A stretch of 23,684 bases of DNA, from contig JBPCUO010000071.1 of the NCBI GenBank assembly GCA_051011135.1, positions 1 to 23,684 on the forward strand, written 5' to 3'. The number at the start of each line of letters is the position of its first letter. Position 1 is the stretch's first letter. The notes beneath the pieces were generated by a model. It saw only the letters and a program-made list of their open reading frames with translations. It had not been told where the DNA came from and did no database searches. The translations under genes were made by a program, and so were the position numbers. Shown piece by piece: positions 13,936-22,937 of the stretch. The DNA comes from JACOND01 sp051011135. GTDB taxonomy: Bacteria > Bdellovibrionota > Bdellovibrionia > Bdellovibrionales > UBA1609.

Positions 13936-16900
13936 ATGTTTTACAGAAAGATTCATTCCTATTTTTTAATTTGTTTTTCTTTTTTTCTTGTCTCTTGTTT
14001 TCAACAAAGACCTTCTCGTTTGAGTCAGTCTTTAGAAGGAACGATTGTTTCTTTACAAGATGTTTTTCGTTTAAAATGTATGTTAAAAACAGGAGCGGGT
14101 TTAGACAAGGTTGTAGATTGGACAGAAGCGGAAAATGTTACTTTAGAAGAAAAGGTTTCAAAGGGGAGATATTACCCCGTGAACAATTCTTCAGTGGCTT
14201 ATCAGGTTCCAGATTCAAAAACAGATCAAAAATCTTATATCAATAATTTTAGTTATGTATCGATTCATTCTATTGAAGATCATACTCCCCTCTACTTCCC
14301 TTCTCAAAGTGAACAAGGTAAAGGAAGAGTCATTCAAAAAGGGAAGCTTCATTGTGCTAATCTTCTAACACCAGAACAACATCCTTTTATTGTTGCTAAA
14401 GCGAATCATACTTATCAATTAGAGTTTCAAGTTATAGGAAATTATTTAAGAGCTTTAATTGTTTCTTCTCCAGAAGATCTTCCTTTTCAATCTTTAGCGT
14501 ATTCTATTCCCTTAGGAGATGGTAAATACGGGATGCCTATTGGTGGTTATGATGTCAGCTTGGGTTATTTAGAAGAGATTGTGAACTCCGATTTTGACGC
14601 GACTCGATTACTAACTTTTAGAGAAGTTCCTATTAAGAGCAAAGAGGGTCAAGTAGAAACTTTATCCAACTCTATTCCTAATATTTATCCTCATGGAGTT
14701 AAAGAAATTCAAGTCAGAGGAAACTTTAAACCTTTTAAAACTCTTTTAGAAGCTGGTGGAAAAAAAGATGTTTATCCTAAAAATCTTTTTGAGGGACCTT
14801 GGTATTACAAAAGTACAATTTTATCATCCAGTGTTGCTCATTCTCAGTTAAATACTTATATGTTCAATCCTGATAATGAATATAAATCTTCTAATAAAAT
14901 TCGAATTGTTTTTAAAGATAAATACTTAATTGCTTATAACTCAGATTTCGAAAAGGGCGTTCCTGAAAATAGTCTTTTCCAAAAAGAAAGATATGTTTTT
15001 AAAATACCTGTTAAGCATTTAAGTTATGAAGCTTCCTCCTCTCTTTCGGGTCAGATTGTCAATGCAGGTTTAAGTGAAGTTTTAAATAAAAGAGAAGATG
15101 ATGCGGATAAAGATTTTGTTCAAGTCAATTTTGGTCAAGTAGACACTCCTTACTCTTCTTTTTTTAATATCAATTACAATCAGCCTTCTTTTTCTTTAAG
15201 CTCCCTTAATTTGAGTCAAGATTATTTAAGTTTTACTCTTTATGATGAAAAGCATGGAACAAAAATTAAGTATGCTCTTTTAAGACCTAGTACTAACAGT
15301 ACTTACACTCCTTTAAATGTTTCTGAAGAAAGTCATAATTTATTTCCTGCCTTTTTTATTCAAAAAAGGGTGCATGATAAAGATCTGCAAATCCCTTCTA
15401 GAAATTATCAAGATTCTTACTTGGTTAAAAGATTCAATATCCATGAACCTATTGTTTATAGATTTTCCAATTTAACTCCTAAAAATGAAATCGTTCGAAA
15501 TTTAGGTCGTGAAGTGATTCATTTATGGAATCAGGTTTTTAAAAAAGCCGGAGTCTCTTGTTCTCAAGAGGATTGTTTTATCATGGAAGAAACTAAAGAT
15601 GTGGATTTAGGAGATATTCGTTATAATGTGCTTAACCTGATGGATCCTGAAGATTTAAATGGAAAAGGGGGTCTTTTAGGTTATGGTCCTATGTTATCTG
15701 ATACAGATACAGGGGAAGTTATTTCTGCAACAACAAATCTCTCCCTCAATAAAAATTACAATGGCATTGCTGGAGATATTTATCATTACATTATATCTTC
15801 TTATGGTTTAGATACAAGTTATTGGCGTGCTTTGAGATTAAGAAATAATGGAAGTTCTGGCAAGTATGGATCGGAAGATCCTTTTTCTAATAGAGAAATT
15901 TTAAAAAGACAAATTTCTTTAGGTCAGTTAAAAAAGTTTTTTATTCCCGATTTTCTCTCAGGTGCAAAAACCAAATATGGCCAAGCCGTTTATGGATTTG
16001 ATATTCAACCCCAAAGCCAGCAACCGATTCAATTTTTCAGTTCTATCGATGATATTTTAGTTACAAAAGAAGATAGACAGCAGCTGGAAAGTCAATACCA
16101 TATGTTAACTGGAAAACAAGCTTCTTCTACTACAAGTAGTGACAAAATTTATCAAACGGTCTCTCAACACAGTGCTAAAATATCTAATTCTCATAATTGT
16201 TTTTTAAATCAATTTAGCTCTGTAGGTTTAGGAACCGGAGAAGTGGTCAATCAGTTATGTCAAAAAGAACTTGCTGTTGTATTGAGTTCTTTGAATACGG
16301 AAGCATCTCCTCATGAAAAAATAAAAGTTTTATGGGAAACGCTAGTTCAAGAAGATATCGAACAGTCTCTATTCGCTTGTGTTCAAAAAGTATTACCGAT
16401 TGTTAGTTTAAACACTGCTATTCATGAAATGGGTCACAATATAGGTATGTTCCATCAATTTGCCGCTTCTTATGACAAAAAGAATTTTATGAAATTAAAA
16501 GATTATGAATTTAAATATGCTTTTTCTCATTTAAAAGCAGAGGAAAAAGAGCAGCTTTTAAAGTTGAAATCGATTCAACCCGCTTCTTCTTCAATGATGG
16601 ATTATCTAGGTCCTCAAACGCTCAGTTTTACACCTGGTCGATATGATGTTGATTTTGCTCGATTTGTTTATGGGCACAAAGTTGAAAATAGAATCACAAA
16701 AGAAATTATTCCAGTGGATCCTTTAAAATTAACAGATCTTAGTGGTGATGAACCTAAGGAATTAAATATTAATAATATCCGTACTCATCGCGTTTGTACG
16801 GATTGGAATTTAGCCTCTTATAATACAGATCCCTTTTGCGCAAGATGGGATGTTGGAACAAGTGCTCAAGAGATTATAGAAAATGAACATAAATTTATAG

Positions 16901-19284
16901 AGTATTACGACAGTGCTTTATTTTTTGTTTTAAGAAGCCTGCCTTTATATCATAAATGGAGGTTGGAATTATCTAAGGTTTTAGATACAGAAGATCCTTA
17001 TTATTTATCGGATATAAATATCGAGGATTATAATGAGAAGTTGAGAGGAATTTGCGGAAATATCAATCATGAACTTTATGATCTTTGTAGGGCATCTCGA
17101 TTTTTTGTAGCCGCTGTTGTAGAAACCGCTTTTTCTCAAGATCATTATTGTGTTGTAGAATATGGTTATACGGGGCAACTTGATGCCATACCTTTTAGAG
17201 ATATTCATAAAGTCATTTCCGATATACCAGAATTTAAAAGCTCTCGCTCTTCTTGTAAGGATTTTGAAAATTTCTTTTTCCTTGCGGGTTATGAGTATAA
17301 AGGAGAAATTGGCCGGCCTTTATTCCCAGTTCAATTTTCAACTTTTAGAAATAATAGCCCTATTCATTCTTCTTACGATCGTGCTGGGCAATTAAATAAT
17401 AAAATCATTTCTGTTCTTGCTCTTTTAGTATCAACCCTTGATCCTATAAGTTTTGATGAAGGAGCTCGACCTATCAGTGTCATGGATGAGCCAGATATTA
17501 GGGATGTGGTTCATTCTAAATTGCAAGATCGATTTCTTTTGGGAAATCAAATTTACTTTGATTTCCAACAAAATTATTTCTATAATTTCTCAAATGAAGA
17601 ATTGTTTTTAGATTTTGCTGGTAAGTTATTTTTTAAACATAGAAACGCAACAAGCTCTATTAAAGCAGCACAAAATCAAATGAAGAGTCTTGTGAGGTTG
17701 ATTCCGTATTCTTATTTTAAAGGTTATATTCAATCTGGATCAGAGCGAATAAACTTAAATTACCTCACTTTTTATTCTCATGTTGAAAGCTCTGGAGATT
17801 ATGTTATTGATGAACCTTCAGAATACAACATGGGGGATAGAGAACCTTTTTTACTTCGACCTTTTTCACAAACAGGTTTTATATCAGAATTTATTAGAGG
17901 TCTTAAAAAAATAGAATTTAGAAAAAGCATATTAAGTTTATGGTATCAAAGGAAAGAAACCGGCAAAAAAGATCAAAACACCCTCGAAAAACATCAGGAA
18001 TTTATGACGGGCCTTGAAACAAATATTGTTCAGCCTGTTTCTCAATTACTTCAAGAAGAAGATTTTGTTTTCAATATGGCAACTCTGACTCTTCTTTATG
18101 ATTATCTTGAAAGAGGTCAGACAGGAGATCAACAGGGAGAAAATTTAATCACAGATGGTTTGATTCCTGTTTTACAATTTGAAAAATTTAAAAAGATTAG
18201 AGAAGATTTGGGCTTGCCAAAAGAGATTGCAACGGAATTTAATGAAAAATCAGATTACTATTTAGATGTCACTCCTATTTATAAAGAATTTAATCTTATC
18301 AAACCTAATATTCTTTTCTTTGAAGAGTATTTCAACAAGCATCCCGAAGATTTTCAAAAAGTTGCTAAAGATGTTTTAGATCTGTATCTTTTAGAACTTT
18401 TTAAATCTTTTAAATATCAAGTTTCTGCAATAAATCTTCCTTTAAAAAATCTGGCTCAATTAGCCATTACTCACATAGGTGGTAAAGGTTCCATGATAGG
18501 GCCTACTGTAGATAATTATAAAAAACTTACTCTTCAAGAAATTGACACCATGGTAGACACTGTGACTTCAGGAGAGTATCAAACTCCTTCACCAACTTTA
18601 AAAAGATTTCTTTCTCTTCAATCCAATATCTTTCATGTTAAAAATATAAAACAACATGCTAATAATCGCTTTTTAAAGGAAGTTTTTGTGAGAGATATTT
18701 ATCAGACATTTACCTTTGGTGGGGCTCAAAGCACCCTTGAATTAGTTCCAGAGCCTTCTTTAGATAGGCTTCCAGAAAATTCTTTGGAAGAGGGCTTGGT
18801 AGACTTTATGTCCTTTGATGTGCTGGCTCGACCAAGCAATCCTTTAGAGCTAAGCATGGCTGAAAATCTTAAACTTAAAAGTTATCCTCATAGTATTTTT
18901 TATATTGTGAATTCATTAGATCAAGTAAGTCAGGGAACTTTAGAAATCGGAACAGAAGTTTCTGAAAAAATTTATCATGAAGTTTATGTTCAAAAGCTAG
19001 ACACAGTGACTGACTTATTTTTTAAAAGTGAAAATATTAAAAACTTTGCTAAGCACTTTCAAAGTATCATTCCTGAAGTTATAGAATCTGTTTATTACGG
19101 TAGATTTCAGACAATTTTTGATACGAACTCGTTGCTTTATTTTATTACTCAAGATGTTATTCATAAAGGAGATAATTATTTAAGTCCTCTCTTAAATACT
19201 CGTCTACAAAAAGAAATGTCTACACAAAAGAATCTGCTTTCTAATTCTTTAATTCCTTTTTTAGATATTTATCAAGCACAATAA
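13936..19284 (+). CDS. Giant surface/envelope metzincin lipoprotein (HExxHxxGxxH)
   Basis: This 1782-residue protein is by far the largest in the window. A type II signal peptide ends in lipobox L-V-S-C (cysteine 21), so it is lipid-anchored. The first 500 residues are beta-rich and unrecognised. A pre-catalytic region follows with HEPIVYRFSNL (about 515), DIRYNVLNLMDP (560-571) and GYGPMLSDTDTGEVISA, similar in pattern to the DPxTGEI segment of the large bacterial met-zincins (EcxA/DUF5117-like group). The zinc site is H830-E831-M-G-H834-N-I-G-M-F-H840, and the Met-turn is SSSMMDYL around M887-M888. About 230 residues lie between the two landmarks. The 890-residue C-terminus is unrecognised. 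It probably degrades proteins at the cell surface or in the envelope. oppABC-like genes follow 33 nt later, suggesting peptide uptake. The fold class is secure; substrate and the exact family are not. Confidence 0.85.
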   Translation: MFYRKIHSYFLICFSFFLVSCFQQRPSRLSQSLEGTIVSLQDVFRLKCMLKTGAGLDKVVDWTEAENVTLEEKVSKGRYYPVNNSSVAYQVPDSKTDQKSYINNFSYVSIHSIEDHTPLYFPSQSEQGKGRVIQKGKLHCANLLTPEQHPFIVAKANHTYQLEFQVIGNYLRALIVSSPEDLPFQSLAYSIPLGDGKYGMPIGGYDVSLGYLEEIVNSDFDATRLLTFREVPIKSKEGQVETLSNSIPNIYPHGVKEIQVRGNFKPFKTLLEAGGKKDVYPKNLFEGPWYYKSTILSSSVAHSQLNTYMFNPDNEYKSSNKIRIVFKDKYLIAYNSDFEKGVPENSLFQKERYVFKIPVKHLSYEASSSLSGQIVNAGLSEVLNKREDDADKDFVQVNFGQVDTPYSSFFNINYNQPSFSLSSLNLSQDYLSFTLYDEKHGTKIKYALLRPSTNSTYTPLNVSEESHNLFPAFFIQKRVHDKDLQIPSRNYQDSYLVKRFNIHEPIVYRFSNLTPKNEIVRNLGREVIHLWNQVFKKAGVSCSQEDCFIMEETKDVDLGDIRYNVLNLMDPEDLNGKGGLLGYGPMLSDTDTGEVISATTNLSLNKNYNGIAGDIYHYIISSYGLDTSYWRALRLRNNGSSGKYGSEDPFSNREILKRQISLGQLKKFFIPDFLSGAKTKYGQAVYGFDIQPQSQQPIQFFSSIDDILVTKEDRQQLESQYHMLTGKQASSTTSSDKIYQTVSQHSAKISNSHNCFLNQFSSVGLGTGEVVNQLCQKELAVVLSSLNTEASPHEKIKVLWETLVQEDIEQSLFACVQKVLPIVSLNTAIHEMGHNIGMFHQFAASYDKKNFMKLKDYEFKYAFSHLKAEEKEQLLKLKSIQPASSSMMDYLGPQTLSFTPGRYDVDFARFVYGHKVENRITKEIIPVDPLKLTDLSGDEPKELNINNIRTHRVCTDWNLASYNTDPFCARWDVGTSAQEIIENEHKFIEYYDSALFFVLRSLPLYHKWRLELSKVLDTEDPYYLSDINIEDYNEKLRGICGNINHELYDLCRASRFFVAAVVETAFSQDHYCVVEYGYTGQLDAIPFRDIHKVISDIPEFKSSRSSCKDFENFFFLAGYEYKGEIGRPLFPVQFSTFRNNSPIHSSYDRAGQLNNKIISVLALLVSTLDPISFDEGARPISVMDEPDIRDVVHSKLQDRFLLGNQIYFDFQQNYFYNFSNEELFLDFAGKLFFKHRNATSSIKAAQNQMKSLVRLIPYSYFKGYIQSGSERINLNYLTFYSHVESSGDYVIDEPSEYNMGDREPFLLRPFSQTGFISEFIRGLKKIEFRKSILSLWYQRKETGKKDQNTLEKHQEFMTGLETNIVQPVSQLLQEEDFVFNMATLTLLYDYLERGQTGDQQGENLITDGLIPVLQFEKFKKIREDLGLPKEIATEFNEKSDYYLDVTPIYKEFNLIKPNILFFEEYFNKHPEDFQKVAKDVLDLYLLELFKSFKYQVSAINLPLKNLAQLAITHIGGKGSMIGPTVDNYKKLTLQEIDTMVDTVTSGEYQTPSPTLKRFLSLQSNIFHVKNIKQHANNRFLKEVFVRDIYQTFTFGGAQSTLELVPEPSLDRLPENSLEEGLVDFMSFDVLARPSNPLELSMAENLKLKSYPHSIFYIVNSLDQVSQGTLEIGTEVSEKIYHEVYVQKLDTVTDLFFKSENIKNFAKHFQSIIPEVIESVYYGRFQTIFDTNSLLYFITQDVIHKGDNYLSPLLNTRLQKEMSTQKNLLSNSLIPFLDIYQAQ

Positions 19285-19317
19285 TTTTTTCATCAAAAAA
19301 TTCCTATTGGAAACTTA

Positions 19318-20958
19318 ATGATGTTGTATAAAAAGACAGATAAAAAACTTTCTCCTTTGTTTTTTCTGGTTTTATCGTTACTGCTTTTAACCCTGTCTTG
19401 TTTGAAAAAAAAACAAAGCCCTTATGTGAATTATGATTTAAAAAAAACTTTGCGTTACCCTCTTGGAGCGGAACCTCCAACTTTGGATTGGAATAAAAGC
19501 ACAGATACAACTTCCTCTCTTGTGATACAAAATATTATGGAAGGTCTGATAGAGTATGACTTTTCTGAAGATGTTGTCAAAATTCAGGGAGCTTTAGCTC
19601 ATACTTGGACATCCTCTTCAAATTATAAAACATGGACATTTTTTATAAGAGATCAGGCTGTATGGTCTGATGGAGTCGTTTTAAAAGCAGAACATTTTAT
19701 CGGGGGTTGGGAGCGACTTTTAAATCCTAAAACAGGAGCGGAGTATGCTTATTTTTTATTTCCTATTAAAAATGCCAGAGCTTATCATGAGGGCAGAATC
19801 AAAGACTTTCAAGAAGTTGGTATTCAAAAAGGACCTAAGGGAGAGTTGATTGTTTCTTTAGAAAAAAGCTTATCTTATTTCCCTCAGCTTTTAACACATC
19901 CTTCAACCTATCCTATTCGAAACGATATTATTAAAACTAAAAAATCTCTTTGGACTCATCCTAAAAACTTGGTCACGGTAGGTCCTTATCAATTAACAAG
20001 ATGGGATCATGACCGAGCTTTAATACTTAAAAAAAACTCCAGATACCACGGTAAAAAACCCCAGATTGAACAAGTTATCTTGTATATCATTCCAGAAGAG
20101 ACCACTTTGTTAAACCTTTTCACTTCCGGTCGTTTAGATGTGGCTACTCCTTTACCCTCTAGAGAATTATCTCTATTAAAAAAAAGAAAAGGGTATCAAA
20201 GTTACCCTTTGTTAAGCTTGTATTATTATGGATTTAATCTCGAGTCTCCTGCTTTAAAAGATGTTGCTGTTCGTAAAGCAATTGCTCATTCTATTGATCG
20301 AAAAGAGATTGTACAGCTTTTAAAGGGAGGGCAAGCGCCTTTAAAAAGTTGGATCCCTCAGGGTTTATTTGCGCATAACCCTGATGTGGGATTAGATTTT
20401 AATCCTTTAAAAGCTCAAAAAATTTTAAAAGAATCTTCTTATTTTAGGAGCTCTAAGCCAAGGAGTCTTCAAATCTATTACAACACCACTGGAGATCACA
20501 AAATGGTTGCTGAAAATCTTCAGTCTCAATTAAAAAGACATTTAAATCTCGAGGTAGAATTAAACACGCAAGAATGGAAAACTTATTTACAAAGATTAAA
20601 AACAAAAAAAGTTGAGATCTTTCGCCTAGGTTGGTTAGCCGATTATCCTGATCCCGATAATTTTATGAGTTTAATGACAAGCTTTTCAGATAATAATCAT
20701 ACTCATTGGAAAAACAAAAAGTTTGATCAGTTGGTTTTACAAGCAAGGGTGAGTCCTAATGGTTTAAAAAGGCAGGCCCTTTATGACAGAGCTCAAAAAA
20801 TTCTTTTAGAAGAGGATGTTGTTGTTCTGCCTTTGTTTCAAGCTGTGAAACATGTTTTGGTTTCCTCTCGTGTTAAAAAATACCCTAGCAACAGGATGTC
20901 AGAAGTTAAATTTAAAGAGATGGAAATTATTACTCCTCAACAAAAAGGAATTCAATGA
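19318..20958 (+). CDS. Oligopeptide ABC transporter substrate-binding lipoprotein (OppA-like)
   Basis: This 546-residue protein is a family 5 extracellular solute-binding protein. The signal peptide ends in lipobox T-L-S-C (cysteine 28). The mature part has the family pattern: LGAEPPTLDWNKS, LVIQNIMEGLIEYD, WTFFIRDQAVWSDGVVLKAEHFI, then VTVGPYQLTRWDHDRALILKKN, VRKAIAHSIDRKEIV, LGWLADYPDPDNFM and a C-terminal VVLPLFQ. Length is that of OppA and DppA proteins. It delivers peptides to the permeases encoded next. GGAAA before the ATG is a modest ribosome binding site. The gene starts 33 nt after the metzincin stop and overlaps the next gene by 4 nt (ATGA). Peptide specificity (Opp or Dpp) cannot be read from the sequence, so I give no symbol. 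Confidence 0.93.
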   Translation: MMLYKKTDKKLSPLFFLVLSLLLLTLSCLKKKQSPYVNYDLKKTLRYPLGAEPPTLDWNKSTDTTSSLVIQNIMEGLIEYDFSEDVVKIQGALAHTWTSSSNYKTWTFFIRDQAVWSDGVVLKAEHFIGGWERLLNPKTGAEYAYFLFPIKNARAYHEGRIKDFQEVGIQKGPKGELIVSLEKSLSYFPQLLTHPSTYPIRNDIIKTKKSLWTHPKNLVTVGPYQLTRWDHDRALILKKNSRYHGKKPQIEQVILYIIPEETTLLNLFTSGRLDVATPLPSRELSLLKKRKGYQSYPLLSLYYYGFNLESPALKDVAVRKAIAHSIDRKEIVQLLKGGQAPLKSWIPQGLFAHNPDVGLDFNPLKAQKILKESSYFRSSKPRSLQIYYNTTGDHKMVAENLQSQLKRHLNLEVELNTQEWKTYLQRLKTKKVEIFRLGWLADYPDPDNFMSLMTSFSDNNHTHWKNKKFDQLVLQARVSPNGLKRQALYDRAQKILLEEDVVVLPLFQAVKHVLVSSRVKKYPSNRMSEVKFKEMEIITPQQKGIQ

Positions 20959-22058
20959 TCTCTTTTTTTAAATCTACAATCTTCTTTTTAGTATCCCGAT
21001 TTATTGGGTTGTCTGTTTTGATTTCTTTTTTTGGAATTGTTTTTATTAGTTTCGCTCATTATGAAATTCCTTTTGCACTATGGCTTTATTTTTTTTCAGC
21101 CATCTTGATTTCATTTATTTATTATATTTTAAAAAAACAGTTATTTTTTTATACGATAGGTCGATTTGTAGAAGCTGGTATCACTTTATTAATTATTTCA
21201 ACTTCCACTTTTGTTTTATTAAGGCTTTTACCGGGAGGGCCTTTTGATCGAGAAAAAGCTCTGCCCCCAGAGGTGTTAGCAAACATCGAAGCTCATTACA
21301 ATTTAGATCAACCCTTGTACCAGCAATATCTTAAGTATATGCTTGGATTGTTTCAGGGAGATTTAGGACAATCTTACAAGTATATCGATCGAAACATTCT
21401 CGATATTTTAAAAGACTCTCTTCCTATTTCCATGCAGCTAGGTCTTTATGCCCTTATTCTAGCTTTTTTATTGGGAGTTCCCCTAGGTGTTTTTGCAGCT
21501 CAAAGGCCCAATACTTTGTCAGATCGAACGGCAATGGTGTTGAGTATTTCAGGAGTCTCCTTACCTACTTTTGTCATTGCTCCTCTTTTTATTTTATTTT
21601 TTGGTTTTTATTTAAAATGGTTTGAAGTGGCTTTATGGGAGGGGACTTTATTTTATGTTTTACCAACAGTGGTTTTAGGCTTGCGTCCTGCTTCTTTAAT
21701 TGCTCGCTTAACTCGGTCTAGTCTTTTAGATGCTGTTAATAATGATTTTGTTCGTACAGCAAAAGCAAAAGGCTTGAGTCCCAATATGGTTTTTTATAAA
21801 CATATTTTAAAAAATGCTTTTCTTCCTGTTTTAACTTTTTCAGCTCCTTTGATTGCAGGAATTTTAACAGGCTCTTTTATTATTGAAAAGATTTTTGCTA
21901 TTCCCGGTTTAGGAGAGCATTTTGTTAATAGTGTTACCAACCGAGATTATCCTCTTATTTTAGGATTGCTTTTAATTTATAGTACGCTTGTGATTTTATC
22001 CAATATGGTGGTGGATCTGCTTTATGTGTACTTTGATCCAAGAATGAGAGTTTCTTAA
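20955..22058 (+). CDS. Oligopeptide ABC transporter permease (OppB-like) with N-terminal extension
   Basis: This 367-residue inner-membrane permease pairs with the OppC-like protein. From about residue 65 it matches OppB well: FVEAGITLLIISTSTFVLLRLLPGGPFDREKALPPEV, then the EAA loop that docks with the ATPase (RTAKAKGLSPNMVFYKHILKNAFLP) and the C-terminal IPGLGEHFVNSVTNRDYPLILG and DPRMR. OppB is normally about 306 residues. The first 60 residues here are extra and contain two more predicted TM helices (about 8-30 and 38-58). Their role is unknown. The start is set by the ATGA overlap with the oppA-like stop. A later start nearer the conserved region is possible, but then the overlap coupling would be lost. 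Confidence 0.92.
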   Translation: MISFFKSTIFFLVSRFIGLSVLISFFGIVFISFAHYEIPFALWLYFFSAILISFIYYILKKQLFFYTIGRFVEAGITLLIISTSTFVLLRLLPGGPFDREKALPPEVLANIEAHYNLDQPLYQQYLKYMLGLFQGDLGQSYKYIDRNILDILKDSLPISMQLGLYALILAFLLGVPLGVFAAQRPNTLSDRTAMVLSISGVSLPTFVIAPLFILFFGFYLKWFEVALWEGTLFYVLPTVVLGLRPASLIARLTRSSLLDAVNNDFVRTAKAKGLSPNMVFYKHILKNAFLPVLTFSAPLIAGILTGSFIIEKIFAIPGLGEHFVNSVTNRDYPLILGLLLIYSTLVILSNMVVDLLYVYFDPRMRVS

Positions 22059-22061
22059 AAA

Positions 22062-22937
22062 ATGGAATCACAAAAATTTTATCAAAAAGTTCTCCAAACT
22101 AAAGTGTGTCTTTATTGTGGAGCTTTTATTGTTTTAGTGAGTATCATGGCTTTGTTTGCTGAAGTGATTTCTCCTTATCCTTTTTATAAGCAGTTTCCAG
22201 AAAAGGCTTTACAAAGTTATTCTTGGTCTCATTGGTTAGGGACAGATCATCTGGGTCGTGATTTATTATCTCGCATTATTTATGGCTCTCGTATGTCGAT
22301 GGCGATAGGTATTTTTACAGCTCTTATCTCTGCTGTTTTAGGAGTGGCCTATGGAATGATTTCCGCTTGGTTTGGAGGCATCACAGATCGTGTGATGATG
22401 AGATTTGTCGATATGATGTATTCCATACCTACACTCGTTTTGCTGATTTTAGCGAAAGTTGTTTTTGATTCTTTTGTAGACATTTCTCATCCAGAAATTC
22501 GTACTTTAATAGGAACTTTAGTGGCATTAAGCTTGGTCAGTTGGACTTCTTTAGCTCGAGTGGTGAGAGGGCAAGTTTTGCAAGTAAAAGAAAATCAATA
22601 TGTCGAATCAGCAAGATCTTTAGGAGCAAGCTCTTGGAGAATTGTGATGTTTTATATTTTACCCAATATTGCAACTCCCATTATTATTCTTTTAACTTTT
22701 CAAATCCCTTCTAATATTTTATTTGAAAGCATGTTGAGTTTTTTAGGTTTAGGTCTTCAACCTCCTTTTAGCAGTTGGGGAGTTTTAGTGGATGAAGGAT
22801 GGAGATCTTTAAGCACTTATCCTCGTTTAATCCTCGCTCCCGGAATAATGCTTTTTATAACGATGGTGGCTTTTAATTTATTAGGAGATGGCCTTAGAGA
22901 TATTTTTGATCCTAATAGGGAAGTCCTTAAACATTAA
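22062..22937 (+). CDS. Oligopeptide ABC transporter permease (OppC-like)
   Basis: This 291-residue membrane protein has the OppC/DppC layout: one TM helix (about 18-36), the periplasmic loop with HWLGTDHLGRDLLSRIIYGSRMSM, then five helices, with the EAA loop ESARSLGASSWRIVMFYILPNIATPI and the C-terminal GWRSLSTYPRLILAPGIMLFITMVAFNLLGDGLRDIFDP. Together with the OppB-like protein it forms the peptide channel. It starts 3 nt after the upstream stop, so translation is coupled. No OppD or OppF ATPase follows, because the next gene is the convergent ychF, overlapping by 11 bp. The ATPases must be encoded elsewhere if the system works. Confidence 0.94.
   Translation: MESQKFYQKVLQTKVCLYCGAFIVLVSIMALFAEVISPYPFYKQFPEKALQSYSWSHWLGTDHLGRDLLSRIIYGSRMSMAIGIFTALISAVLGVAYGMISAWFGGITDRVMMRFVDMMYSIPTLVLLILAKVVFDSFVDISHPEIRTLIGTLVALSLVSWTSLARVVRGQVLQVKENQYVESARSLGASSWRIVMFYILPNIATPIIILLTFQIPSNILFESMLSFLGLGLQPPFSSWGVLVDEGWRSLSTYPRLILAPGIMLFITMVAFNLLGDGLRDIFDPNREVLKH

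Noticed and set aside
17005..17395. Small open frames on both strands inside the metzincin gene
   Set aside because: The large reading frame is uninterrupted, and these have the low-complexity composition of shadow frames in AT-rich DNA.
19283..19302. AATTTTTT/AAAAAATT hairpin just after the metzincin stop
   Set aside because: All A-T pairs with a 4-nt loop and no following T-run; too weak to call a terminator, and chance is likely in this base composition.
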